Assembly (NCBI RefSeq): GCF_024679245.1
Contig: NC_090177.1
Coordinates: forward strand, 41,290,303 to 41,354,302
DNA: 64,000 bases
Reading direction: 5' to 3'
DNA from: Pseudorasbora parva
Lineage: Eukaryota > Chordata > Actinopteri > Cypriniformes > Gobionidae
The notes beneath the pieces are model-generated. The model searched no databases. It had not been told where the DNA came from and was given only the letters and a program-made list of their open reading frames with translations. Both the position numbers and the translations under genes were made by a program. Positions 12,796 to 26,339 of the stretch are shown here, piece by piece; position 1 is the first letter of the stretch; every line of letters begins with the position of its first letter.

Positions 12796-13548
12796 GTTCA
12801 CCCAAAAAATATCCCATAATGTACTCACCCTCAAGTCATCCTAGGTGTATATGACATTCTTCTTTCAGACGAACACAATCAGTTATTAATAAATGTCCTG
12901 ACTAATCCAAGCATTATAATGGTCAAAATTTGAAGCCCAAAAAAGTGCATCCATCCATTATGAAAGTAATCCATACGGCTCCAGGAGGTTAATAAGGGCC
13001 TTCTGAGGTGAATCGATGGGTTTTTGTAGAAAAAATATCCATATTTAAAACTTTATAGACTAAAATAACAAATTTTCGACAGACAGCCTTCCTTATTCAA
13101 CTTACAAAGAAACTGTAACGCCTCTTGCAATTCAAAACGCTTACGCTAAGTTCAACTTAATCGTCTCGGCATTTACGTTTTTTTACGCTACGTCCGACGT
13201 TATTCTCACAGCAGTTATGCTTTTTTCAGAAGTTGAATACTTAAGGCGGTCCACTGGAAGCTAGATATTTTACTTTATAACGTGGTAAATATGGATATTT
13301 TTCTTACACAATCCCATCAATTCACTTCAATGGGTTCTTATTAATCTCCGGAGCCGTGTGAAGCACTTTTATAATGGATGGATGCATTTTTGGGCTTCAA
13401 ATTATGGGCTTCCATTATAAAGCTTTGAAGAGCCAGGATATTTATTAATATAACTCAGATTGTTTTTGTCTGAAAGAAGAATGTCATACACACCTAGGTT
13501 GGCTTGAGGGGGAGTAAATCATGGAATCATTTTCATTTTTGGGTAAAC
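12796..13548. mobile_element. Foldback MITE, 753 bp, long inverted arms
   Basis: It starts GTTCACCCAAAAAATATCCC and ends CATTTTTGGGTAAAC. The ACATTCTTCTTTCAGAC near the left is mirrored by GTCTGAAAGAAGAATGTCAT near the right. The arms stay alignable for a few hundred bases (ATGGATGGATGCA, CTCCGGAGCC). No coding capacity. Confidence 0.75.
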
Positions 13549-13558
13549 TATCTCATGA

Positions 13559-14036
13559 ATTACCCTCGTGTTGTTGTAAGACTTTCGTTGTTCTTTAAAA
13601 CACAAATGTTAAAGAAATCTGCAAGGTTTCTGTCCCTCCATTGACGACCTACGCAACTACCACTTTAAGACCCAGGACAGACAGCATTAAAGTAATCCAT
13701 GGGATTCAAGTGGTCTAACCTCAGTTTTATGAAGCGACACGAGTGCTTTTTGCAACAACAACACAACAAAAAAACATAACACAACATTTGCTCTCTTTTC
13801 AACACAACACGCATGCGTCAAGGGGCTCTCGTGAATGTGTTGAGATTAATGTTTTGTAAATAAAGTGGTAAATTATGGTTAAGGGATAGAATATACGCTT
13901 GTCACTTCATAAAACTGAGGTTGAATTACTGGAGTCACATGGATTACTTTAATGTCTTTACTGCCTTTCTAGGCCTTTCTGTGTTCCGAAGATGAACCAA
14001 AGTCTTACGGGTTTGAAACAGCATGAGGATTAGTAT
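13559..14036. mobile_element. Second foldback MITE, decayed
   Basis: GTAAGACTTTCGTTGTTC near the left is mirrored by GAACCAAAGTCTTACGG near the right. ATTAAAGTAATCCATG and CATGGATTACTTTAATG also form an inverted pair, as do CCTCAGTTTTATGAAG and CTTCATAAAACTGAGG. It is inserted in the 11022-14949 element, just after the previous foldback. Confidence 0.65.
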
Positions 14037-15109
14037 GTTGATTGGTGAAAAATGAACAGCAGATGTAATGACTAATTAGTGACAATTTGTTTAATTCAGT
14101 ACAACACTGCTTCATTGTAACTTTTACGTAATTTAACACTGCTGATGTTGTCACAGTGCAAGCAAACTGAACTTTTTTTAATTCTTTTAAGGTTGGAACT
14201 AACATGGAGCATTAGCTGAACAGTGAGACAAGCCAGGATCCACATGACGATGCTTGGGGACAAAGAGACCTCGCTGATTTTTTTCATTTTTTGATTTTTT
14301 TCATCAGATTTTGTAGCATGCAAACTTGAATATATATATTTGCTGCCTCATTAAAAACTTTGATTATCATAATTTGTATTTGTTTTGCTACTTAAGATAT
14401 GTTAACAACACATAAAGGCATACAGTGAACAATGTAGATTTTTTAATAAAGTTGCTTATTTCTGGAAAAATTTAATATTATGAATTTGTGTATTCTGTCC
14501 ATATTTGTATAGGTTTTTAATGTAATATTTGTTGTGTTCATTTTTAATTTTTGTTTTGTATGCACACCTTTTATGTATGTTTACCTTATGTACATTTTTG
14601 TGTATTATGTGTGCTGTGTATTTTGAATTTAATATTTACACATTTATGTATATTTACAATAAATATTTACTCCCCAATATTTAGTTTGACATTTTAAATA
14701 TATATTTTAAAGCACATGTATTGTTTTATACAAATAAAAAAATCTGTATTTGAAAACAATGGGTATTTTATTTATTAAAATAATGGCTTGAATAAAAATA
14801 AAAATTTAACTCAACCGTTGGGTTACATTTAACCCAACTGTTTTGTAACCCAATGCATTGGGTTAAAATAACCCAACGTTGGGAAGGTGCTATACCAACC
14901 CACAGTTGGGTTACGTGTTGGGTTATTTTTAACCCAACATTTTTAAGTGAGTAGTAACATTTTAATTAATCATTTGATACAATGGACTTATTGTGTACAT
15001 ACATATTTTTACATTGTACTTACATTAAAAAAAATACCTGCATGTAATTACGTCTGTAATTATTTTCTGTAGTTACATTTGTAATTACACAGTTGGCACT
15101 TCCCTTACA

Positions 15110-18100
15110 CCTAACCCTGCCCTTAAACTGACCCACACCTCCACACCTGTCCCTAACTTTACCCTTAAACTGACCCACACCACCACACCTGTCCCTAACT
15201 TTACCCTTAAACTGACCCACACCTCCACACCTGTCCCTAACTTTACCCTTAAACTGACCCACACCACCACACCTGTCCCTAACTTTACCCTTAAACTGAC
15301 CCACACCACCACACCTGTCCCTAACTTTACCCTTAAACTGACCCACACCTCCACACCTGTCCCTAACTTTACCCTTAAACTGACCCACACCACCACACCT
15401 GTCCCTAACTTTACCCTTAAACTGACCCACACCACCACACCTGTCCCTAACTCTACCCTTAAACTGACCCACACCTCCACACCTGACCCTAACTTTACCC
15501 TTAAACTGACCCACACCTCCACACCTGTCCCTAACTTTACCCTTAAACTGACCCACACCACCACACCTGTCCCTAACTTTACCCTTAAACTGACCCACAC
15601 CACCACACCTGTCCCTAACTCTACCCTTAAACTGACCCACACCTCCACACCTGACCCTAACTTTACCCTTAAACTGACCCACACCTCCACACCTGTCCCT
15701 AACTCTACCCTTAAACTGACCCACACCTCCACACCTGACCCTAACTCTACCCTTAAACTGACCCACACCTCCACACCTGACCCTAACTCTACCCTTAAAC
15801 TGACCCACACCTCCACACCTGTCCCTAACTTTACCCTTAAACTGACCCACACCTCCACACCTGACCCTAACTTTACCCTTAAACTGACCCACACCACCAC
15901 ACCTGACCCTAACTTTACCCTTAAACTGACCCACACCACCACACCTGTCTCTAACTTTACCCTTAAACTGATCCACACCACCACACCTGTCCCTAACTTT
16001 ACCCTTAAACTGACCCACACCACCACACCTGTCCCTAACTCTACCCTTAAACTGACCCACACCACCACACCTGTCCCTAACTTTACCCTTAAACTGACCC
16101 ACACCACCACACCTGTCCCTAACTTTACCCTTAAACTGACCCATACCACCACACCTGTCCCTAACTTTACCCTTAAACTGACCCACACCACCACACCTGT
16201 CCCTAACTTTACCCTTAAACTTACCCACACCACCACACCTGTCCCTAACTTTACCCTTAAACTGACCCACACCACAACACCTGTCCCTAACTTTACCCTT
16301 AAACTTACCCACACCACCACACCTGTCCCTAACTCTACCCTTAAACTGACCCACACCACCACACCTGACCCTAACTTTACCCTTAAACTGACCCACACCA
16401 CCACACCTGACCCTAACTCTACCCTTAAACTGACCCACACCACCACACCTGTCTCTAACTTTACCCTTAAACTGATCCACACCACCACACCTGTCCCTAA
16501 CTCTACCCGTAAACTGACCCACACCACCACACCTGTCCCTAACTCTACCCTTAAACTGACCCACACCACCACACCTGTCTCTAACTTTACCGTTAAACTG
16601 ACCCACACCACCACACCTGTCCCTAACTTTACCCTTAAACTGACCCACACCACCACACCTGTCTCTAACTTTACCCTTAAACTGACCCACACCACCACAC
16701 CTGTCTCTAACTTTACCCTTAAACTGACCCACACCTCCACACCTGTCCCTAACTTTACCCTTAAACTGACCCACACCACCACACCTCTCTCTAACTTTAC
16801 CCTTAAACTGACCCACACCACCACACCTGTCCCTAACTTTACCCTTAAACTGACCCACACCACCACACCTGTCCCTAACTTTACCCTTAAACTGACCCAC
16901 ACTACCACACCTGTCCCTAACTTTACCCTTAAACTGACCCACACCTCCACACCTGTCCCTAACTTTACTCTTAAACTGACCCACACCTCCACACCTGACC
17001 CTAATTTTACCCTTAAACTGACCCACACCACCACACCTGTCTCTAACTTTACCCTTAAACTGACCCACACCACCACACCTGTCCCTAACTTTACCCTTAA
17101 ACTGACCCACACTACCACACCTGTCCCTAACTTTACCCTTAAACTTACCCACACCTCCACACCTGACCCTAACTTTACCCTTAAACTGACCCACACCACC
17201 ACACCTGTCTCTAACTTTACCCTTAAACTGACCCACACCACCACACCTGTCCCTAACTTTACCCTTAAACTGACCCACACTACCACACCTGTCCCTAACT
17301 TTACCCTTAAACTTACCCTCACCACCACACCTGTCCCTAACTTTACCCTTAAACTGACCCTCACCACCACACCTGTCACTAACTTTTCCCTTAAACTGAC
17401 CCACACCTCCATACCTGTCCCCAACCGTCCTCTTAAACTGACCCACACCACCAAACCTGTCCCTAACTCTACCCTTAAACTTACCCATACCACCACACCT
17501 GTCCCTAACCCTGCCCTTAAACTTACCCACACCACCACACCTGTCCCTAACTCTACCCTTAAACTGACCCACACCACCACACCTGCCCCCAACTTTACCC
17601 TTAAACTGACCCACACCACCACACTTGACCCTAACTTTACCCTTAACTGACCCACACCACCACACCTGTCTCTAACTTTACCCTTAAACTGATCCACACC
17701 ACCACACCTGTCCCTAACTTTACCCTTAAACTGACCCACACCACCACACCTGTCCCTAACTCTACCCTTAAACTGACCCACACCACCACACCTGTCCCTA
17801 ACTTTACCCTTAAACTGACCCACACCACCACACCTGTCCCTAACTTTACCCTTAAACTGACCCATACCACCACACCTGTCCCTAACTTTACCCTTAAACT
17901 GACCCACACCACCACACCTGTCCCTAACTTTACCCTTAAACTTACCCACACCACCACACCTGTCCCTAACTTTACCCTTAAACTGACCCACACCACCACA
18001 CCTGTCCCTAACTTTACCCTTAAACTTACCCACACCACCACACCTGTCCCTAACTCTACCCTTAAACTGACCCACACCACCACACCTGACCCTAACTTTA

Positions 18101-21100
18101 CCCTTAAACTGACCCACACCACCACACCTGACCCTAACTCTACCCTTAAACTGACCCACACCACCACACCTGTCTCTAACTTTACCCTTAAACTGATCCA
18201 CACCACCACACCTGTCCCTAACTCTACCCGTAAACTGACCCACACCACCACACCTGTCCCTAACTCTACCCTTAAACTGACCGACACCACCACACCTGTC
18301 TCTAACTTTACCGTTAAACTGACCCACACCACCACACCTGTCCCTAACTTTACCCTTAAACTGACCCACACCACCACACCTGTCTCTAACTTTACCCTTA
18401 AACTGACCCACACCTCCACACCTGTCCCTAACTTTACCCTTAAACTGACCCACACCACCACACCTCTCTCTAACTTTACCCTTAAACTGACCCACACCAC
18501 CACACCTGTCCCTAACTTTACCCTTAAACTGACCCACACCACCACACCTGTCCCTAACTTTACCCTTAAACTGACCCACACTACCACACCTGTCCCTAAC
18601 TTTACCCTTAAACTGACCCACACCTCCACACCTGTCCCTAACTTTACCCTTAAACTGACCCACACCACCACACCTGTCTCTAACTTTACCCTTAAACTGA
18701 CCCACACCACCACACCTGTCCCTAACTTTACCCTTAAACTGACCCACACTACCACACCTGTCCCTAACTTTACCCTTAAACTTACCCACACCTCCACACC
18801 TGACCCTAACTTTACCCTTAAACTGACCCACACCACCACACCTGTCCCTAACTTTACCCTTTAACTGACCCACACTACCACACCTGTCCCTAACTTTACC
18901 CTTAAACTTACCCTCACCATTACACCTGTCCCTAACTTTACCCTTAAACTGACCCTCACCACCACACCTGTCACTAACTTTTCCCTTAAACTGACCCACA
19001 CCTCCATACCTGTCCCCAACCGTCCTCTTAAACTGACCCACACCACCACACCTCTCCCTAACTCTACCCTTAAACTTACCCACACCACCACACCTGTCCC
19101 TAACCCTGCCCTTAAACTTACCCACACCACCACACCTGTCCCTAACTCTACCCTTAAACTGACCCACACCACCACACCTGCCCCCAACTTTACTCTTAAA
19201 CTGACCCACACCACCACACCTGTCCCTAACTCTACCCTTAAACTGACCCACACCACCACACCTGTCCCTAACCCTACCCTTAAACTGACCCACACCACCA
19301 CACCTGTCCCTAACTTTACCCTTAAACTGACCCACACCACCACACCTGTCCCTAACTTTACCCTTAAACTGACCCACACCACCACACCTGTCCCTAACTC
19401 TACCCTTAAACTGACCCACACCACCACACCTGTCCCTAACTCTACCCTTAAACTGACCCACACCACCACACCTGTCTCTAACTTTACCCTTAAACTGACC
19501 CACACCACCACACCTGTCCCTAACTCTACCCTTAAACTGACCCACACCACCACACCTGTCCCTAACCCTACCCTTAAACTGACCCACACCACCACACCTG
19601 TCCCTAACTTTACCCTTAAACTGACCCACACCACCACACCTGTCCCTAACTTTACCCTTAAACTGACCCACACCACCACACCTGTCCCTAACTCTACCCT
19701 TAAACTGACCCACACCACCACACCTGTCCCTAACTCTACCCTTAAACTGAACCACACCACCACACCTGTCCCTAACTCTACCCTTAAACTGATCCACACC
19801 ATCACACCTGTCCCTAACTTTACCCTTAAACTTACCCACACCACCACACCTGTCTCTAACTTTACCCTTAAACTGACCCACACTACCACACCTGACTCTA
19901 ACTTTACCCTTAAACTGACCCACACAACCACACCTGACCCTAACTTTACCCTTAAACTGACCCACACCACCACACCTGTCCCTAACTTTACCCTTAAACT
20001 CACCCACACCACCACACCTGTCCCTAACTCTACCCTTAAACTGACCCACACCACCACACCTGTCCCTAACTTTACCCTTAAATTGACCCACACCACCACA
20101 CCTGTCCCTAACTCTACCCTTAAACTGACCCACACCATCACACCTGTCCCTAACTTTACCCTTAAACTGACCCACACCACCACACCTGTCTCTAACTTTA
20201 CCCTTAAACTGACCCACACCTCCACACCCGTCCCTAACTTTACCCTTAAACTGACCCACACAACCACACCTGTCCCTAACTTTACCCTTAAACTGACCCA
20301 CACCACCACACCTGTCGCTAACTCTACCCTTAAACTGACCCACACCACCACACCTGTCTCTAACTTTACCGTTAAACTGACCCACACCACCACACCTGTC
20401 CCTAACTTTACCCTTAAACTGACCCACACCACCACACCTGTCTCTAACTTTACCCTTAAACTGACCCACACCACCACACCTGTCTCTAACTTTACCCTTA
20501 AACTGACCCACACCTCCACACCTGTCCCTAACTTTACCCTTAAACTGACCCACACCACCACACCTCTCTCTAACTTTACCCTTAAACTGACCCACACCAC
20601 CACACCTGTCCCTAACTTTACCCTTAAACTGACCCACACCACCACACCTGTCCCTAACTTTACCCTTAAACTGACCCACACTACCACACCTGTCCCTAAC
20701 TTTACCCTTAAACTGACCCACACCTCCACACCTGTCCCTAACTTTACTCTTAAACTGACCCACACCTCCACACCTGACCCTAATTTTACCCTTAAACTGA
20801 CCCACACCACCACACCTGTCTCTAACTTTACCCTTAAACTGACCCAAACCACCACACCTGTCCCTAACTTTACCCTTAAACTGACCCACACTACCAAACC
20901 TGTCCCTAACTTTACCCTTAAACTTACCCACACCTCCACACCTGACCCTAACTTTACCCTTAAACTGACCCACACCACCACACCTGTCTCTAACTTTACC
21001 CTTAAACTGACCCACACCACCACACCTGTCCCTAACTTTACCCTTAAACTGACCCACACTACCACACCTGTCCCTAACTTTACCCTTAAACTTACCCTCA

Positions 21101-24100
21101 CCATTACACCTGTCCCTAACTTTACCCTTAAACTGACCCTCACCACCACACCTGTCACTAACTTTTCCCTTAAACTGACCCACACCTCCATACCTGTCCC
21201 CAACCGTCCTCTTAAACTGACCCACACCACCACACCTCTCCCTAACTCTACCCTTAAACTTACCCACACCACCACACCTGTCCCTAACCCTGCCCTTAAA
21301 CTGACCCACACCACCACACCTGTCCCTAACTCTACACTTAAACTGACCCACACCACCACACCTGCCCCCAACTTTACCCTTAAACTGACCCACACCACCA
21401 CACCTGTCCCTAACTCTACCCTTAAACTGACCCACACCACCACACCTGTCCCTAACCCTACCCTTAAACTGACCCACACCACCACACCTGTCCCTAACTT
21501 TACCCTTAAACTGACCCACACCACCACACCTGTCCCTAACTTTACCCTTAAACTGACCCACACCACCACACCTGTCTCTAACTTTACCCTTAAACTGACC
21601 CACACTACCACACCTGACCCTAACTTTACCCTTAAACTGACCCACACAACCACACCTGACCCTAACTTTACCCTTAAACTGACCCACACCACCACACCTT
21701 TCCCTAACTTTACCCTTAAACTCACCCACACCACCACACCTGTCCCTAACTCTACCCTTAAACTGACCCACACCACCACACCTGTCCCTAACTTTACCCT
21801 TAAATTGACCCACACCACCACACCTGTCCCTAACTCTACCCTTAAACTGACCCACACCATCACACCTGTCCCTAACTTTACCCTTAAACTGACCCACACC
21901 ACCACACCTGTCTCTAACTTTACCCTTAAACTGACCCACACCTCCACACCTGTCCCTAACTTTACCCTTAAACTGACCCACACAACCACACCTGTCCCTA
22001 ACTTTACCCTTAAACTGACCCACACCACCACACCTGTCCCTAACTCTACCCTTAAACTGACCCACACCACCACACCTGTCTCTAACTTTACCGTTAAACT
22101 GACCCACACCACCACACCTGTCCCTAACTCTACCCTTAAACTGACCCACACCACCACACCTGTCCCTAACTTTACCCTTAAATTGACCCACACCACCACA
22201 CCTGTCCCTAACTCTACCCTTAAACTGACCCACACCATCACACCTGTCCCTAACTTTACCCTTAAACTGACCCACACCACCACACCTGTCTCTAACTTTA
22301 CCCTTAAACTGACCCACACCTCCACACCTGTCCCTAACTTTACCCTTAAACTGACCCACACAACCACACCTGTCCCTAACTTTACCCTTAAACTGACCCA
22401 CACCACCACACCTGTCCCTAACTCTACCCTTAAACTGACCCACACCACCACACCTGTCTCTAACTTTACCGTTAAACTGACCCACACCACCACACCTGTC
22501 CCTAACTTTACCCTTAAACTGACTTACACCACCACACCTGTCTCTAACTTTACCCTTAAACTGACCCACACCACCACACCTGTCTCTAACTTTACCCTTA
22601 AACTGACCCACACCTCCACACCTGTCCCTAACTTTACCCTTAAACTGACCCACACCACCACACCTCTCTCTAACTTTACCCTTAAACTGACCCACACCAC
22701 CACACCTGTCCCTAACTTTACCCTTAAACTGACCCACACCACCACACCTGTCCCTAACTTTACCCTTAAACTGACCCACACTACCACACCTGTCCCTAAC
22801 TTTACCCTTAAACTGACCCACACCTCCACACCTGTCCCTAACTTTACTCTTAAACTGACCCACACCTCCACACCTGACCCTAATTTTACCCTTAAACTGA
22901 CCCACACCACCACACCTGTCTCTAACTTTACCCTTAAACTGACCCACACCACCACACCTGTCCCTAACTTTACCCTTAAACTGACCCACACTACCACACC
23001 TGTCCCTAACTTTACCCTTAAACTTACCCACACCTCCACACCTGACCCTAACTTTACCCTTAAACTGACCCACACCACCACACCTGTCTCTAACTTTACC
23101 CTTAAACTGACCCACACCACCACACCTGTCCCTAACTTTACCCTTAAACTGACCCACACTACCACACCTGTCCCTAACTTTACCCTTAAACTTACCCTCA
23201 CCATTACACCTGTCCCTAACTTTACCCTTAAACTGACCCTCACCACCACACCTGTCACTAACTTTTCCCTTAAACTGACCCACACCTCCATACCTGTCCC
23301 CAACCGTCCTCTTAAACTGACCCACACCACCACACCTCTCCCTAACTCTACCCTTAAACTTACCCACACCACCACACCTGTCCCTAACCCTGCCCTTAAA
23401 CTGACCCACACCACCACACCTGTCCCTAACTCTACACTTAAACTGACCCACACCACCACACCTGCCCCCAACTTTACCCTTAAACTGACCCACACCACCA
23501 CACCTGTCCCTAACTCTACCCTTAAACTGACCCACACCACCACACCTGTCCCTAACCCTACCCTTAAACTGACCCACACCACCACACCTGTCCCTAACTT
23601 TACCCTTAAACTGACCCACACCACCACACCTGTCCCTAACTTTACCCTTAAACTGACCCACACCACCACACCTGTCTCTAACTTTACCCTTAAACTGACC
23701 CACAATACCACACCTGACCCTAACTTTACCCTTAAACTGACCCACACAACCACACCTGACCCTAACTTTACCCTTAAACTGACCCACACCACCACACCTG
23801 TCCCTAACTTTACCCTTAAACTCACCCACACCACCACACCTGTCCCTAACTCTACCCTTAAACTGACCCACACCACCACACCTGTCCCTAACTTTACCCT
23901 TAAATTGACCCACACCACCACACCTGTCCCTAACTCTACCCTTAAACTGACCCACACCATCACACCTGTCCCTAACTTTACCCTTAAACTGACCCACACC
24001 ACCACACCTGTCTCTAACTTTACCCTTAAACTGACCCACACCTCCACACCTGTCCCTAACTTTACCCTTAAACTGACCCACACAACCACACCTGTCCCTA

Positions 24101-26285
24101 ACTTTACCCTTAAACTGACCCACACCACCACACCTGTCCCTAACTCTACCCTTAAACTGACCCACACCACCACACCTGTCTCTAACTTTACCGTTAAACT
24201 GACCCACACCACCACACCTGTCCCTAACTTTACCCTTAAACTGACCCACACCACCACACCTGTCTCTAACTTTACCCTTAAACTGACCCACACCACCACA
24301 CCTGTCTCTAACTTTACCCTTAAACTGACCCACACCTCCACACCTGTCCCTAACTTTACCCTTAAACTGACCCACACCACCACACCTCTCTCTAACTTTA
24401 CCCTTAAACTGACCCACACCACCACACCTGTCCCTAACTTTACCCTTAAACTGACCCACACCACCACACCTGTCCCTAACTTTACCCTTAAACTGACCCA
24501 CACTACCACACCTGTCCCTAACTTTACCCTTAAACTGACCCACACCTGTCCCTAACTTTACTCTTAAACTGACCCACACCTCCACACCTGACCCTAATTT
24601 TACCCTTAAACTGACCCACACCACCACACCTGTCTCTAACTTTACCCTTAAACTGACCCACACCACCACACCTGTCCCTAACTTTACCCTTAAACTGACC
24701 CACACTACCACACCTGTCCCTAACTTTACCCTTAAACTTACCCACACCTCCACACCTGACCCTAACTTTACCCTTAAACTGACCCACACCACCACACCTG
24801 TCTCTAACTTTACCCTTAAACTGACCCACACCACCACACCTGTCCCTAACTTTACCCTTAAACTGACCCACACTACCACACCTGTCCCTAACTTTACCCT
24901 TAAACTTACCCTCACCATTACACCTGTCCCTAACTTTACCCTTAAACTGACCCTCACCACCACACCTGTCACTAACTTTTCCCTTAAACTGACCCACACC
25001 TCCATACCTGTCCCCAACCGTCCTCTTAAACTGACCCACACCACCACACCTCTCCCTAACTCTACCCTTAAACTTACCCACACCACCACACCTGTCCCTA
25101 ACCCTGCCCTTAAACTTACCCACACCACCACACCTGTCCCTAACTCTACACTTAAACTGACCCACACCACCACACCTGCCCCCAACTTTACCCTTAAACT
25201 GACCCACACCACCACACCTGTCCCTAACTCTACCCTTAAACTGACCCACACCACCACACCTGTCCCTAACCCTACCCTTAAACTGACCCACACCACCACA
25301 CCTGTCCCTAACTTTACCCTTAAACTGACCCACACCACCACACCTGTCCCTAACTTTACCCTTAAACTGACCCACACCACCACACCTGTCCCTAACTCTA
25401 CCCTTAAACTGACCCACACCACCACACCTGTCCCTAACTCTACCCTTAAACTGACCCACACCACCACACCTGTCCCTAACTCTACCCTTAAACTGATCCA
25501 CACCATCACACCTGTCCCTAACTTTACCCTTAAACTTACCCACACCACCACACCTGTCTCTAACTTTACCCTTAAACTGACCCACACTACCACACCTGAC
25601 CCTAACTTTACCCTTAAACTGACCCACACAACCACACCTGACCCTAACTTTACCCTTAAACTGACCCACACCACCACACCTGTCCCTAACTTTACCCTTA
25701 AACTCACCCACACCACCACACCTGTCCCTAACTCTACCCTTAAACTGACCCACACCACCACACCTGTCCCTAACTTTACCCTTAAATTGACCCACACCAC
25801 CACACCTGTCCCTAACTCTACCCTTAAACTGACCCACACCATCACACCTGTCCCTAACTTTACCCTTAAACTGACCCACACCTCCACACCTGTCCCTAAT
25901 TTTACCCTTAAACTGACCCACACAACCACACCTGTCCCTAACTTTACCCTTAAACTGACCCACACCACCACACCTGTCCCTAACTTTACCCTTAAACTGA
26001 CCCACACCACCACACCTGTCCCTAACTTTACCCTTAAACTGACCCACACCACCACACCTGTCTCTAACTTTACCCTTAAACTGACCCACACCTCCACACC
26101 TGTCCCTAATTTTACCCTTAAACTGACCCACACAACCACACCTGTCCCTAACTTTACCCTTAAACTGACCCACACCACCACACCTGTCCCTAACTTTACC
26201 CTTAAACTGACCCACACCACCACACCTGTCCCTAACTTTACCCTTAAACTGACCCACACCACCACACCTGTCCCTAACTATACCC
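15110..26285. repeat. Giant 42-bp minisatellite, about 266 units, grown inside MITE A
   Basis: Consensus unit of 42 bp: it runs CCCTAACTTTACCCTTAAAC, then a TGACCCACAC stretch, then CACCACACCTGT. By direct count one strand has 19 C, 12 A, 9 T and 2 G. The unit length is almost invariant: I found only one 8-nt deletion (about 24541) and one 1-nt deletion (about 17646). Variation is otherwise by substitution (GTCCC/GACCC/GTCTC, ACCACC/CCTCC, TTT/TCT). Since 42 is a multiple of three and the unit lacks stops in several frames, one plus-strand frame (repeat LKLTHTTTPVPNFT) and two minus-strand frames (VVWVSLRVKLGTGV, GGVGQFKGKVRDRC) stay open over kilobases. These are not genes. Confidence 0.95.
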
Positions 26286-26339
26286 GTACATTGTTCTTAT
26301 TTTTTGATGTGAGTACATAGTACTTAAGGCCCAAACTTC

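Larger units (their letters stand above)
11022..14949. mobile_element. Transposon with TTGGGTTA-rich inverted ends
   Basis: The left end CACAGTAAAAAACGTTGGGT and the right end read in reverse (CACTTAAAAATGTTGGGTTA) are inverted, and both flanks are packed with GTTGGGTTA/TAACCCAAC copies (11035-11165 and 14808-14940). It sits inside MITE A. The target duplication is unclear (at best GTAC/GTAG). The interior has no recognisable transposase but carries exon-like segments (12050-12111, 12566-12701) and two foldback elements. A non-autonomous hAT-like element is the likeliest reading. Confidence 0.65.
10984..26331 (+). mobile_element. MITE A, interrupted and hugely expanded copy (15.3 kb)
   Basis: It begins GGACCCACTTTATATTACGT as in the intact copy at 3226 and is flanked by a perfect 8-bp duplication CAAACTTC (10976-10983, 26332-26339). 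Its left arm is broken at about 11021 by a 3.9-kb insertion and resumes at about 14950. The sequence from 14953 to 15100 follows the intact copy closely. The middle is then replaced by the 42-bp array, and the last 45 bp again match the intact copy (TTTTTTGATGTGAGTACATAGTACTTAA). The terminal 20 bp or so of the right inverted end are missing, as if deleted between two GGCC copies. Confidence 0.85.

Noticed and set aside
11014..14957. Clean target duplication for the TTGGGTTA element
   Set aside because: The flanks offer only GTAC versus GTAG. Too short and mismatched to claim.
15085..26265. Minus-strand open frame of 3,726 codons and the plus-strand frame of 1,490 codons (20083-24555)
   Set aside because: Both are products of a 42-bp tandem repeat whose length is a multiple of three and which lacks stops in several frames. 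Several overlapping frames are open at once, there is no non-repetitive domain, and translation switches between two unrelated peptides at indels.
15110..26285. CRISPR array
   Set aside because: Units are contiguous with no unique spacers, and the host is a vertebrate.
15110..26285. Interstitial telomere array
   Set aside because: The unit contains CCCTAAC and TACCCTTAAAC but not tandem CCCTAA hexamers, and its origin from MITE A is visible in the flanks.
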